The position numbers were made by a program, and so were the translations under genes. Positions 8,963 to 16,742 of a stretch of DNA of 64,000 bases are shown here, piece by piece. The stretch covers positions 62,001 through 126,000 of the forward strand of contig CANMZT010000001.1 in NCBI GenBank assembly GCA_947502405.1. Reading direction: 5' to 3'. Numbering within the stretch: position 1 is the first letter of the stretch; each line of letters begins with the position of its first letter. The notes beneath the pieces were generated by a model. It was not told the DNA's origin and did no database searches. It saw only the letters and a program-made list of their open reading frames with translations. The stretch is from an uncultured Algibacter sp. GTDB taxonomy: Bacteria; Bacteroidota; Bacteroidia; Flavobacteriales; Flavobacteriaceae.

Positions 8963-9856
8963 TTGAGTCGTTCAAAAACTTCATTAGTAACCCCTTCCGT
9001 AATTTCAGACTTTAAGGAAATTACCAAAATGCGTCTGTCATTAAGTGTTGTGTTTTCATCACTTGCAGGATATTTATTGGGTGTTGATACTATAAATTAT
9101 CAGACTTTAATATTACTAGCTTTAGGCGGTTATTTTATGGTAGGTGCGTCTAATGGATTTAATCAAATTATTGAAAAAGATTTAGATGCATTGATGAACC
9201 GCACAAAAAACAGACCGATACCTGCTGGACGTATGTCTGTTAATACAGCGTTTATTATTTCAACCATTTTTACAATACTAGGCATTACTATTTTATACAC
9301 TATAAATAGGCAAACCGCTATGTTTGGTGCAATATCCATCTTTTTATACACCTGTGCATATACGCCTTTAAAAACGAAAACCCCATTAGCGGTTTTTGTA
9401 GGTGCTATTCCCGGAGCTATTCCTTTTATGTTAGGCTGGGTAGCCGCTACAGATGATTTTGGTATAGAACCTGGAACTTTATTTGCCTTACAGTTCTTTT
9501 GGCAATTCCCTCATTTTTGGGCTATTGGTTGGTTTTTATTTGAAGATTATAAAAAAGGCGGATTTTATATGCTGCCAACAGGAAAACAAGATAAAGGAAC
9601 CGCTGTACAAACCATTATGTATACCATATGGACAGTTATAATTTCTATAATTCCAGTATTTGGATTTACAGGAAAGTTGCAATTATCCATTGTAGCTGCT
9701 GTTTTAGTTTTTGGTGCGGGTTTATGGTTTTTATATTATGCAATACGATTATTTAGATTAATGACTGAAAAAGCTGCAAGACAATTAATGCTTGTTAGTG
9801 TATCGTATATTACTTTAATACAGATTATTTACGTTGTAGATAAATTTATCAGATAG
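8963..9856 (+). CDS. ctaB: Protoheme IX farnesyltransferase (heme O synthase)
   Basis: CtaB/CyoE attaches a farnesyl group to heme b to make heme O, the precursor of heme A, in the inner membrane. The 297-residue protein has about eight or nine membrane segments and a UbiA-type aspartate-rich motif, NQIIEKDLDALMNRT, with the RPIPAGR block after it. The start is TTG at 8963, chosen because the next in-frame ATG (about base 9028) would remove the conserved region before the KMRLSLSVVFSS segment. It begins a run of oxidase genes; only 3 bases separate it from the next gene. Confidence 0.95.
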   Translation: MSRSKTSLVTPSVISDFKEITKMRLSLSVVFSSLAGYLLGVDTINYQTLILLALGGYFMVGASNGFNQIIEKDLDALMNRTKNRPIPAGRMSVNTAFIISTIFTILGITILYTINRQTAMFGAISIFLYTCAYTPLKTKTPLAVFVGAIPGAIPFMLGWVAATDDFGIEPGTLFALQFFWQFPHFWAIGWFLFEDYKKGGFYMLPTGKQDKGTAVQTIMYTIWTVIISIIPVFGFTGKLQLSIVAAVLVFGAGLWFLYYAIRLFRLMTEKAARQLMLVSVSYITLIQIIYVVDKFIR

Positions 9857-9859
9857 ATT

Positions 9860-10441
9860 ATGGATTTAACTCAAGGAACGCCGCAGGAAAAAAATAACAG
9901 AGCAAAAAAGATGATGCTTTGGTTTGGGATTATTTCTCTAATTATGTCTTTTGCAGGCTGGACAAGTGCCTTTGTAGTAAGTAGTTCTAGACCAGATTGG
10001 TTAAAAGATTTTGTTTTGCCAAGTGCTTTTATAATTAGTACTGTTGTAATAATTATTAGTAGTATTACTTTTATTTTAGCAAAACGTGCTTTAAAAAGTG
10101 GCAACCATAAAGCCACAATGCTTTGCTTATTTGCTACATTAATTTTAGGGGTTGTTTTTATTTTTAATCAGTTTTCGGGATTTCAACAAATTATAGATTT
10201 AGGGTATAATTTTACTGGACCAACCAGTAATGTAACCATGTCTTATATTTATTTGATTGCTATTGTGCATATTTTGCATGTTGTTGTTGGGCTTATTTGC
10301 TTATTGGTTGTAATTTATAATCATTTTAAACAAAAATATAGTGCAGAAAATATGTTAGGTTTTGAGTTGGCTGCAACTTTCTGGCATTTTATAGATATTT
10401 TATGGGTGTACTTATTTTTGTTTCTGTATTTTGTGAGGTAA
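9860..10441 (+). CDS. Cytochrome c oxidase subunit III (short form)
   Basis: A 193-residue five-helix subunit III protein of the heme-copper oxidase family; subunit III surrounds and stabilises the catalytic subunit I in the inner membrane. Conserved ends are visible: the first helix block MMLWFGIISLIMSFAG, and the last helix block ELAATFWHFIDILWVYLF, where WHFxDxxWVxxF is the family signature. It follows ctaB by 3 bases and is surely cotranscribed with it. The catalytic subunits I and II are not in the window. Confidence 0.93.
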   Translation: MDLTQGTPQEKNNRAKKMMLWFGIISLIMSFAGWTSAFVVSSSRPDWLKDFVLPSAFIISTVVIIISSITFILAKRALKSGNHKATMLCLFATLILGVVFIFNQFSGFQQIIDLGYNFTGPTSNVTMSYIYLIAIVHILHVVVGLICLLVVIYNHFKQKYSAENMLGFELAATFWHFIDILWVYLFLFLYFVR

Positions 10442-10499
10442 ACAGGTTTAAGGAAAGCCTGATTTTTGTATTAAATATAAGGCTTAAGCGGTTTTGCCC

Positions 10500-10626
10500 G
10501 CGTTAGGGATTGAGGCATTTGTTGAAGCTCCCCGACCTAAGGAGGGAGCGACTGCCGAAAGCCCGACCTTTTGCTATCTTGCAAGGTTTTTAATACCTGA
10601 TAGGTTTAAGCAAAAGGTAACGCCCA
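10500..10626. repeat. Long GCGTTA...TAACGC palindromic element (copy B)
   Basis: Outer arms GCGTTA (10500-10505) and TAACGC (10618-10623) enclose an inner GCTCCC/GGGAGC stem, an AAAGCCCGACC block shared with the copies at 32245 and 40862, and extra sequence. It fills most of the 284-base gap between the two subunit III genes. Confidence 0.8.
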
Positions 10627-10688
10627 AATTGAAAAGAATGAGATTTTAATTTTTAGAGCACGATATTTTATTAGAAGAATAAATTGAT

Positions 10689-10696
10689 TATTTTTG
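10689..10696 (+). promoter_or_regulatory. Possible -7 promoter element before the second subunit III gene
   Basis: TATTTTTG, a perfect -7 match, lies 29 bases before the start at 10726. No clear -33 TTTG is seen at the right distance, so this is tentative. Confidence 0.35.
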
Positions 10697-10725
10697 TGCA
10701 ACTTTTTAAATAACAACCATTATAT

Positions 10726-11694
10726 ATGAGTACAGCAGTAGCAGAAGGCAAAACTTGGGGAGGCGGTAACCAACCGTTGAAGGCAAGTTACGGTAAAATG
10801 ATGATGTGGTTTTTCATCGTCTCAGATGCTTTAACATTCTCTGGGTTTTTAGCAGCCTACGGGTTTTCAAGATTTAAATTTATTGATGCATGGCCTATTG
10901 CCGATGAGGTATTTACGCACTTTCCGTTTTTACACGGTGTAGATGCACCTATGTATTATGTGGCTTTTATGACGTTTGTACTTATTATGTCGTCTGTAAC
11001 CATGGTGTTAGCCGTTGATGCTGGACACCATATGAATAAAGCAAAAGTAACGCTATACATGTTTTTAACCATTATTGGTGGTTTAATTTTCGTAGGATCT
11101 CAAGCATGGGAATGGAATACGTTTATTAAAGGAGATTATGGTGCGGTACAAACTAAAGGTGGTAACATTTTACAATTTGTTGATACTGATGGACATCGAG
11201 TAGCTGTTAGAGATTTTGCTATGAATGCTCATGGTGAGCGTGTACAACACGAACGTAAAAACGGACTTTGGTTTGTTGATGAGGGAGCTTTACCAACTTA
11301 TACAATGGATGAAGTTATCCATGGATTACAAGCTAATAAGGATATTTTAGTACGTACTCAAATTTTAAATGAGGAAGGTGAAAAAACAGTTTTGTCTAGA
11401 GAAGAGTCTATACACCAAATTATGAAAAATGGTAAAGTGTATGTTGAAGGTGCTAACTTGCACGTTAACGAATACGGGTCGCCATTATTTGCAGACTTCT
11501 TTTTCTTTATAACAGGGTTTCACGGATTTCACGTATTCTCTGGAGTGGTTATAAACATCATTATTTTCTTTAATGTGGTTTTAGGAACCTACGAAAGACG
11601 CGGAAGCTACGAAATGGTTGAAAAGGTTGGTCTTTATTGGCACTTTGTAGATTTGGTTTGGGTATTTGTATTTACATTCTTCTACCTAGTTTAA
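10726..11694 (+). CDS. Cytochrome c oxidase subunit III (long form with soluble insert)
   Basis: A 322-residue subunit III paralogue. Membrane segments at about residues 22-45, 75-97 and 103-125 are followed by a soluble stretch of some 110 residues (about 132-246), then two closing helices containing FHGFHVFSG and YWHFVDLVWVFVF. The short form next door has only about 20 residues at the same place. The two proteins probably belong to one caa3-type oxidase of the alternative-complex-III type found in Bacteroidota; the insert is likely periplasmic or cytoplasmic but I cannot assign a role. A subunit IV gene follows after 59 bases. Confidence 0.93.
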   Translation: MSTAVAEGKTWGGGNQPLKASYGKMMMWFFIVSDALTFSGFLAAYGFSRFKFIDAWPIADEVFTHFPFLHGVDAPMYYVAFMTFVLIMSSVTMVLAVDAGHHMNKAKVTLYMFLTIIGGLIFVGSQAWEWNTFIKGDYGAVQTKGGNILQFVDTDGHRVAVRDFAMNAHGERVQHERKNGLWFVDEGALPTYTMDEVIHGLQANKDILVRTQILNEEGEKTVLSREESIHQIMKNGKVYVEGANLHVNEYGSPLFADFFFFITGFHGFHVFSGVVINIIIFFNVVLGTYERRGSYEMVEKVGLYWHFVDLVWVFVFTFFYLV

Positions 11695-11753
11695 TTATAT
11701 AAAAATATTTTCATTTCCTTGTAGAAGGAAATCAAAAAAGAATTTAAGAAACA

Positions 11754-12134
11754 ATGGCACACGAACATAAATTAGCAATATTTCAAGGATTATTAAAATT
11801 TAAATCAAACACTCAAAAAATTTGGGGTGTTTTAATTTTCCTAACTATTGTAACGATTATTGAAGTAGCATTAGGTATCTTCAAACCAGAATCGTTAATG
11901 GCAAAATTTTTAGGGATGAAAATCTTAAACTGGATATTCATTATACTAACTATTGTAAAAGCATACTACATTACATGGGATTTTATGCACATGCGTGATG
12001 AAACTAAAGGTTTAAGACGTGCTGTTGTCTGGACGGCAATTTTTCTAATCCTTTATTTAATATTCATCTTATTACAAGAAGGTGGTTACGTTTTTGAAGT
12101 TTACGATAACGGTTACATAAAAAGAGATTTTTAA
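11754..12134 (+). CDS. Cytochrome c oxidase subunit IV family protein
   Basis: A 126-residue protein with three membrane segments (about residues 23-41, 57-75 and 88-110). A small subunit IV of this kind normally follows subunit III in bacterial heme-copper oxidase operons and helps assembly or stability. The conserved YITWDFMHMRDE block between the second and third helix supports the call. A stem-loop terminator follows. Confidence 0.9.
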   Translation: MAHEHKLAIFQGLLKFKSNTQKIWGVLIFLTIVTIIEVALGIFKPESLMAKFLGMKILNWIFIILTIVKAYYITWDFMHMRDETKGLRRAVVWTAIFLILYLIFILLQEGGYVFEVYDNGYIKRDF

Positions 12135-12168
12135 GCAGTAATAGCTTTTAGAATTATATTATAACTTG

Positions 12169-12196
12169 AATCCTGCCTTATGGTGGGATTTTTTTA
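12169..12196 (+). terminator. Terminator after the cox subunit genes
   Basis: A 9-bp stem with two G-U pairs, AATCCTGCC (12169-12177) with GGTGGGATT (12182-12190), a four-base loop and a T run. Confidence 0.7.
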
Positions 12197-12206
12197 TTAT
12201 AATATT

Positions 12207-12250
12207 TTGGGTGTTACCACAATCCCGATAGCTAACGGGACTAGTGTAAC
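12207..12250. repeat. Short GTTAC...GTAAC palindromic element (copy C)
   Basis: GTTACCAC near the left and GTGTAAC at the right enclose ATCCCGAT/AACGGGA. It matches the reverse complement of the element at 2951-3003. The remaining bases up to 12410 are AT-rich with no further gene visible. Confidence 0.65.
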
Positions 12251-12365
12251 TATACGCTAAATTATGTTATCAAACATTATTTCAAACTATAAAAACTGTT
12301 AGTTTTAACAAAAAAACAAGAAGCTAAATAGTAATATTAGAGCAACTAATAAGAACACTTTTTTG

Positions 12366-12373
12366 TATTTTTG
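12366..12373 (+). promoter_or_regulatory. Possible -7 promoter element for the SCO pair
   Basis: TATTTTTG, a perfect -7 match, lies 37 bases before the start at 12411. The -33 element is not clear. Confidence 0.35.
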
Positions 12374-12410
12374 CAAAACAATTTCATAGTGCAATAAACA
12401 CTGATATTTA

Positions 12411-13130
12411 ATGAATTATAAAAAGGTAAGTAGATACGTTGTTTTAGGGATTTTATTTTTTCTGCCAGTTACTTTTTTATTGTTTTTGTATCCTGCAACC
12501 CATAACTACACACCATTAGATATTGTTAATGAATCGGTTTTAGATTTAAATAATTTTACATCAGAATCAGAACAAAAGGTTGTTTTGAAAGACCATATTA
12601 CGGTACTTGGTTTTTTTGGGAATAACCCAATAGAAAGTAATACTGCAGCTCTAAACTTAAAAGAATTGGTGTATGATAAGTTTAAAGGATTTAAGCGTTT
12701 TCAAGTGGTTGTTTTAGTGCCAAAAGGCACAGAAGAAGCTGTAAGAAAATTAAAAACAGAGATTAGTTCTTATCAAGATTTAAGATTTTGGCATTTTGTT
12801 TTTGGAGATCCAACTGATATTAAACGTGTGTTTTTTAGTTTGAAAGCAAAAGGGAATTTGTCATCTGATTTAGCTACTAACCAAGTTTATGTTATCGATA
12901 AAGATTTAAACCAACGGGGTAGATTGGATGATAGAACAGATAACGAAGTAGAAAAAAATAAATCTGTTTATGGACTCAGTGCATACGATTGTATTGAAGT
13001 TGCAGAAATTAAAAATAAAATGAGCGATGATTTACGCATTTTATTTACAGAATATAGACAAAAACGTAAAGGTGAGTTCAATTCTGACACCAGAAGAGCA
13101 AGCGATTTAAAATCTGAAGATAATGAGTAA
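12411..13130 (+). CDS. SCO-like thioredoxin-fold protein lacking the metal-binding cysteines
   Basis: A 239-residue membrane-anchored protein (segment about residues 9-27). When laid by eye on the SCO protein that follows, ITVLGFFGNNPIES lines up with YVIEFFFTTCPTIC: both metal-binding cysteines are replaced (Asn72 and Ser76). The following helix (LNLKELVYDKFKGF) also matches. I find no SCO-type histidine near the C-terminus. It overlaps the SCO gene by 8 bases, so the two are translationally coupled. The likely role is as a non-catalytic partner in CuA assembly, but this is inference; it could have another role in the oxidase cluster. Confidence 0.7.
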   Translation: MNYKKVSRYVVLGILFFLPVTFLLFLYPATHNYTPLDIVNESVLDLNNFTSESEQKVVLKDHITVLGFFGNNPIESNTAALNLKELVYDKFKGFKRFQVVVLVPKGTEEAVRKLKTEISSYQDLRFWHFVFGDPTDIKRVFFSLKAKGNLSSDLATNQVYVIDKDLNQRGRLDDRTDNEVEKNKSVYGLSAYDCIEVAEIKNKMSDDLRILFTEYRQKRKGEFNSDTRRASDLKSEDNE

Positions 13131-13866
13131 AAAGACAAACTATTCATACATCGGGATAGCTTTTATCATTCTTGTTTTCGGGATTATTTTTATCCCAAGA
13201 ATTGTAGATAGGATATCTAATAATGATATTTCAAGGCAAGAAAGTAGAAGTGATTTAAAAGAAGAAGCATCATCAAAAAAATCGGATTTAGCTTTTATTC
13301 TTAATGGAGATTCTTATAGAAAAGTGCCAGCATTTTCGTTTGTAAATCAGAATGGGAAAACCATAACTAATAAAGATTTTGAAGGAAAGGTTTATGTTAT
13401 AGAATTCTTTTTTACAACATGCCCAACCATTTGCCCAAGAATGAATAGAAACCTCATTCAAATTCAAAACGAATTTGAAGATTTTGAAGATTTTGGAGTA
13501 GCGTCTTTTACCATTAATCCAGAGCACGATACTTCAGAGGTACTTAAAGCTTACGCGGATCGATATGGTGTTACCAACCCCAATTGGCATTTGATGACAG
13601 GAGACAAAGATGCCATATACAAATTATCAAACGAAGGATTTTATATTTACGCAGCTGCAAATGACGATGTTGAAGGCGGCTTTGAGCATTCGGGCAATTT
13701 TGCCTTAATTGATAAAAACGGATTTATCAGATCCAGAGTTGTAAATGGAAACCCAATTATTTATTACAACGGTATAACATCAGAGTCTGAAAAGTTTGAT
13801 CAAGATGGTAAGGCTGAAGAAATTAGTGCCTTAAAAGAAGATATAAAAAAGTTGCTTAACGAGTGA
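13123..13866 (+). CDS. SCO family copper chaperone for cytochrome oxidase
   Basis: SCO1/SenC proteins deliver copper or electrons to the CuA site of subunit II. The 247-residue protein has an N-terminal anchor (about residues 8-25), the CPxxC-type motif TTCPTICPRM with Cys100 and Cys104, and His189 in the GGFEHSGNF block, which completes the copper site. It overlaps the preceding gene by 8 bases and lies inside the oxidase cluster, consistent with its role. Confidence 0.95.
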   Translation: MSKKTNYSYIGIAFIILVFGIIFIPRIVDRISNNDISRQESRSDLKEEASSKKSDLAFILNGDSYRKVPAFSFVNQNGKTITNKDFEGKVYVIEFFFTTCPTICPRMNRNLIQIQNEFEDFEDFGVASFTINPEHDTSEVLKAYADRYGVTNPNWHLMTGDKDAIYKLSNEGFYIYAAANDDVEGGFEHSGNFALIDKNGFIRSRVVNGNPIIYYNGITSESEKFDQDGKAEEISALKEDIKKLLNE

Positions 13867-13885
13867 TATTTATCATTTTGGAAAT

Positions 13886-13909
13886 GTCACCCTGAGCGCA
13901 GTCGAAGGG
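13886..13909. repeat. Short dispersed repeat with GAGCGCAGTCGAAG core
   Basis: The stretch CACCCTGAGCGCAGTCGAAG lies between the SCO and DUF420 genes. Versions with the same core occur at 2871, 30829 and 43429 and a decayed one at about 14483, all between genes. Confidence 0.6.
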
Positions 13910-13942
13910 TTGTTTCATAATAACCTTAAATGTTAGAGAATA

Positions 13943-14479
13943 ATGAAAGATAATCAAGATAAAGTACTAGACGATAAAAAGTATAATAAATTAATTGTTG
14001 TATTATCCATTGTAATACCTGTAGCTGTTGCGGCGCTTTTTGGGATTAAAATTGATGCAGAATTACCGGTGTTTTTGCCACCTATTTATGCATCTATTAA
14101 CGCGATAACAGCCTTAGTTTTAGTCTTCGCGTTCATTGCTATAAAAAGTAAAAAAGTAATTCTGCATGAGCGCTTAATGAAATTTGCTATTGTCCTTTCA
14201 GTGCTGTTTTTGCTCATGTATATAGCGTATCACATGACTAGTGATTCTACAAAATTTGGTGGTGATGGTGTTGCTAAGTACCTCTATTATTTTGTTTTAA
14301 TAACTCATATTGTACTTTCCATAGCTGTTATTCCATTTGTATTAATAACCTATGTTAGAGCGATTACTAATAATATTGAAAAGCATAAAAGAATAGCAAG
14401 AATTACATTTCCGCTGTGGCTTTATGTAGCTATTACAGGTGTAGTTGTTTATATAATGATTTCACCTTATTATACGTAA
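13943..14479 (+). CDS. DUF420 family membrane protein
   Basis: A 178-residue protein with five predicted membrane segments. The DUF420 family is regularly found next to SCO and cytochrome oxidase genes, as here, and is thought to take part in oxidase assembly. Family features are the histidine-bearing segments: LHERLMKFA (about residues 74-82), AYHMTS (about 96-101) and ITHIVLS. The role is inferred from context and family habit only. Confidence 0.85.
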   Translation: MKDNQDKVLDDKKYNKLIVVLSIVIPVAVAALFGIKIDAELPVFLPPIYASINAITALVLVFAFIAIKSKKVILHERLMKFAIVLSVLFLLMYIAYHMTSDSTKFGGDGVAKYLYYFVLITHIVLSIAVIPFVLITYVRAITNNIEKHKRIARITFPLWLYVAITGVVVYIMISPYYT

Positions 14480-14512
14480 TATCATTCTGAGCAAAGTAAA
14501 AGAATCTGTAAA

Positions 14513-14731
14513 ATGAAGAAAGTAATTATCTTATTAGGTTTTATTTTTTTAGTTTCAATTTCAACTGAAGCGCAATGTGCTATGTGTCGCGCAGTACTAG
14601 AAAGCGAAGAAGGACAAACAGCTGCTGAAGGAATAAATGATGGTATTGTGTATTTAATGGCTATACCTTACATACTTGTAGCGGGTATTGGGTACTTTAT
14701 TTATCGTAAATACAATACGTTAAAAAAGTAA
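14513..14731 (+). CDS. Small membrane protein with CAMC motif in the oxidase cluster
   Basis: A 72-residue protein with a signal peptide (about residues 1-20, ending STEAQ), a CxxC motif right after it (CAMCRA) and one membrane segment near the C-terminus (about 46-64). I recognise no named family. Its position at the end of an oxidase assembly cluster after SCO and DUF420, with a periplasmic CxxC, fits a role in copper handling or thiol chemistry for the oxidase, but this is only inference. Confidence 0.75.
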   Translation: MKKVIILLGFIFLVSISTEAQCAMCRAVLESEEGQTAAEGINDGIVYLMAIPYILVAGIGYFIYRKYNTLKK

Positions 14732-14817
14732 TAAAAAGTTTTTTATATTTCTTTTGTAACATTTCTTTGTGAGAGTAGTCTAACTTAAGAGGAATCAATT
14801 TATCAATCAATCAAAGC

Positions 14818-15519
14818 ATGCTTAAAATTCATCAATTGCACAAGTCCTATGCTATAGGAGACTCCAGTTTACATGTTCTAAAAGGAATAGATCTTAATGT
14901 TGAAGAAGGCGAAATGGTTGCGATTATGGGTTCTTCAGGTTCTGGTAAATCAACATTGTTAAATATTATTGGCATGTTAGATGAGGCTGATTCTGGTGAA
15001 TATATTCTAGATGAGCTTCCAATAAAAAATCTCACTGAAAAAAAAGCTGCGGTTTATAGAAATAAGTTTTTAGGATTTATTTTTCAATCATTCAACTTGA
15101 TTAATTACAAAACAGCTCTTGAGAATGTTGCACTTCCTCTATATTACCAAGGTTTAAAGCGTAAAGAGCGCCAAGAAAAAGCTATGTTCCATTTAGGAAA
15201 AGTTGGGTTGGCAGATTGGGCTAAGCATTTGCCAAAGGAGCTTTCTGGAGGGCAAAAGCAGCGTGTTGCCATTGCCAGAGCATTGGCGGCTAACCCTAAG
15301 TTACTTCTAGCTGATGAGCCAACAGGTGCTTTAGATACAAAAACATCTTATGATATTATGGCTTTCATCCAGCAATTGAATGATGAAGGCAAAACCATAT
15401 TAATGGTAACTCACGAGGAGGATATAGCCAATATGTGCAAGCGTATCGTTCGTCTTAGAGATGGTGTTATAATGGAAGACAAAAAAGTTAATCAAGTAAG
15501 AGCAGAACAGTATGTTTGA
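14818..15519 (+). CDS. ABC transporter ATP-binding protein (MacB/LolD type)
   Basis: A 233-residue ATPase of the class that drives FtsX-type permeases. Visible motifs are Walker A GSSGSGKST, the Q-loop in FIFQSFNLI, the signature LSGGQKQR, Walker B LLLADEPTG and the switch histidine in VTHEED. The stop overlaps the following permease start by 8 bases. It heads a five-gene operon (ATPase, two permeases, adaptor, TolC) that should form a MacAB-TolC-like exporter across both membranes. The substrate is not evident. Confidence 0.94.
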   Translation: MLKIHQLHKSYAIGDSSLHVLKGIDLNVEEGEMVAIMGSSGSGKSTLLNIIGMLDEADSGEYILDELPIKNLTEKKAAVYRNKFLGFIFQSFNLINYKTALENVALPLYYQGLKRKERQEKAMFHLGKVGLADWAKHLPKELSGGQKQRVAIARALAANPKLLLADEPTGALDTKTSYDIMAFIQQLNDEGKTILMVTHEEDIANMCKRIVRLRDGVIMEDKKVNQVRAEQYV

Positions 15520-16741
15520 TATTGATCTTTGGCGAGAAATATTTCAAAGTATAAATATGAACAGAACCAGAAGTTTATTGTCTGGGTTTACTGTGGCTTT
15601 TGCAATTTTATTATTTACTATCCTTTTTGGAATTGCCAATGGATTACAAAACACCTTTGCAGAAGCTTTTGTTGATGATGCCAATAATTCAATTTCTATA
15701 CGATCTGGTAGAACCACTAAAGCCCACAAAGGGTTGCAAGCAGGACGAAGAATTCAATTTAAAAATGAAGATTTTAATTATATAAAAGAAGATTTTGATG
15801 ATAAAGTTGAGTTTATAACAGCAAGAATCTATAAAAACTTTCAAGCGTCTTTTAAAGGAGAACAGAATACATATAATATTAGAGCGGTTCATCCAGATCA
15901 TCAATTTCTTGAGAAAACAAAAATTAAGGAAGGGCGCTACATTAATCAAAACGATTTGAATAATAGAACAAAGTCTGTTGTGATTGGTCGTTTAGTTGGA
16001 GAAGATTTATTCTTAAAAACAAGGGCGCTAGGTAAGTATATTAACTTAGGTGGTATTCAGTTTAAAGTTATTGGTGTTTTTACAGACGATGGTGGAGATA
16101 ATGAAGAGCGACAAATTTATATGCCTGTTACTACGGCACAATATCTTTATGGCAATAATGATTATATCGATCAGATAAACTTAACTTATAATCCAGAAAT
16201 GGATTATGATCAAGCTTTGGCATTCAGTACCCTACTTACAAAAAAACTTAAAAATAGATTTTCGGTTGCCAGAAGTGATCAGAGGGCTGTACGTGTGCGT
16301 AATATGGCTGAAGGAACCAAAGCTATAAGCCAGATGACGGTGGGATTAACATTTATAATTTTAGTAATAGGATTTGGAACCTTAATAGCTGGAATTGTAG
16401 GGGTTAGTAATATCATGATTTTTATAGTGAAAGAACGTACTAAAGAAATAGGTATTCGAAAGGCGCTAGGTGCCTCACCAAGATCAATTGTATCTATCAT
16501 ATTAATAGAATCTATTCTAATAACAGCTATTGCGGGATATTTCGGATTATTACTAGGTGTTGGTGTTTTAGAGTTGGTAGGTCCTAGTTTAAAAGAATAT
16601 TTCATAAAAGACCCAGGTGTTAGTAATGGTTTGGTTATAGGTGCAACACTAACATTAATTATAGCAGGTGCTATCGCTGGATATTTACCTGCCAAAAAAG
16701 CATCAAGAATTAAACCTATTGTAGCATTAAGAAACGATTAA
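15512..16741 (+). CDS. ABC transporter permease, FtsX/MacB type (first)
   Basis: A 409-residue permease with one N-terminal membrane segment (about residues 20-42), a large periplasmic domain (MacB_PCD-type, about 45-260) and three C-terminal segments forming the FtsX domain, including the KERTKEIGIRKALGAS motif that couples to the ATPase. It overlaps the ATPase gene and ends 1 base before the next permease. The two permeases are similar in layout but clearly different in sequence, so the transporter is probably a heterodimer. Confidence 0.93.
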   Translation: MFDIDLWREIFQSINMNRTRSLLSGFTVAFAILLFTILFGIANGLQNTFAEAFVDDANNSISIRSGRTTKAHKGLQAGRRIQFKNEDFNYIKEDFDDKVEFITARIYKNFQASFKGEQNTYNIRAVHPDHQFLEKTKIKEGRYINQNDLNNRTKSVVIGRLVGEDLFLKTRALGKYINLGGIQFKVIGVFTDDGGDNEERQIYMPVTTAQYLYGNNDYIDQINLTYNPEMDYDQALAFSTLLTKKLKNRFSVARSDQRAVRVRNMAEGTKAISQMTVGLTFIILVIGFGTLIAGIVGVSNIMIFIVKERTKEIGIRKALGASPRSIVSIILIESILITAIAGYFGLLLGVGVLELVGPSLKEYFIKDPGVSNGLVIGATLTLIIAGAIAGYLPAKKASRIKPIVALRND

Positions 16742-16742
16742 C

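Noticed and set aside
10442-10725. Possible non-coding RNA in the gap between subunit III genes
   Set aside because: The structured part is explained by the GCGTTA...TAACGC repeat family present elsewhere in the window.
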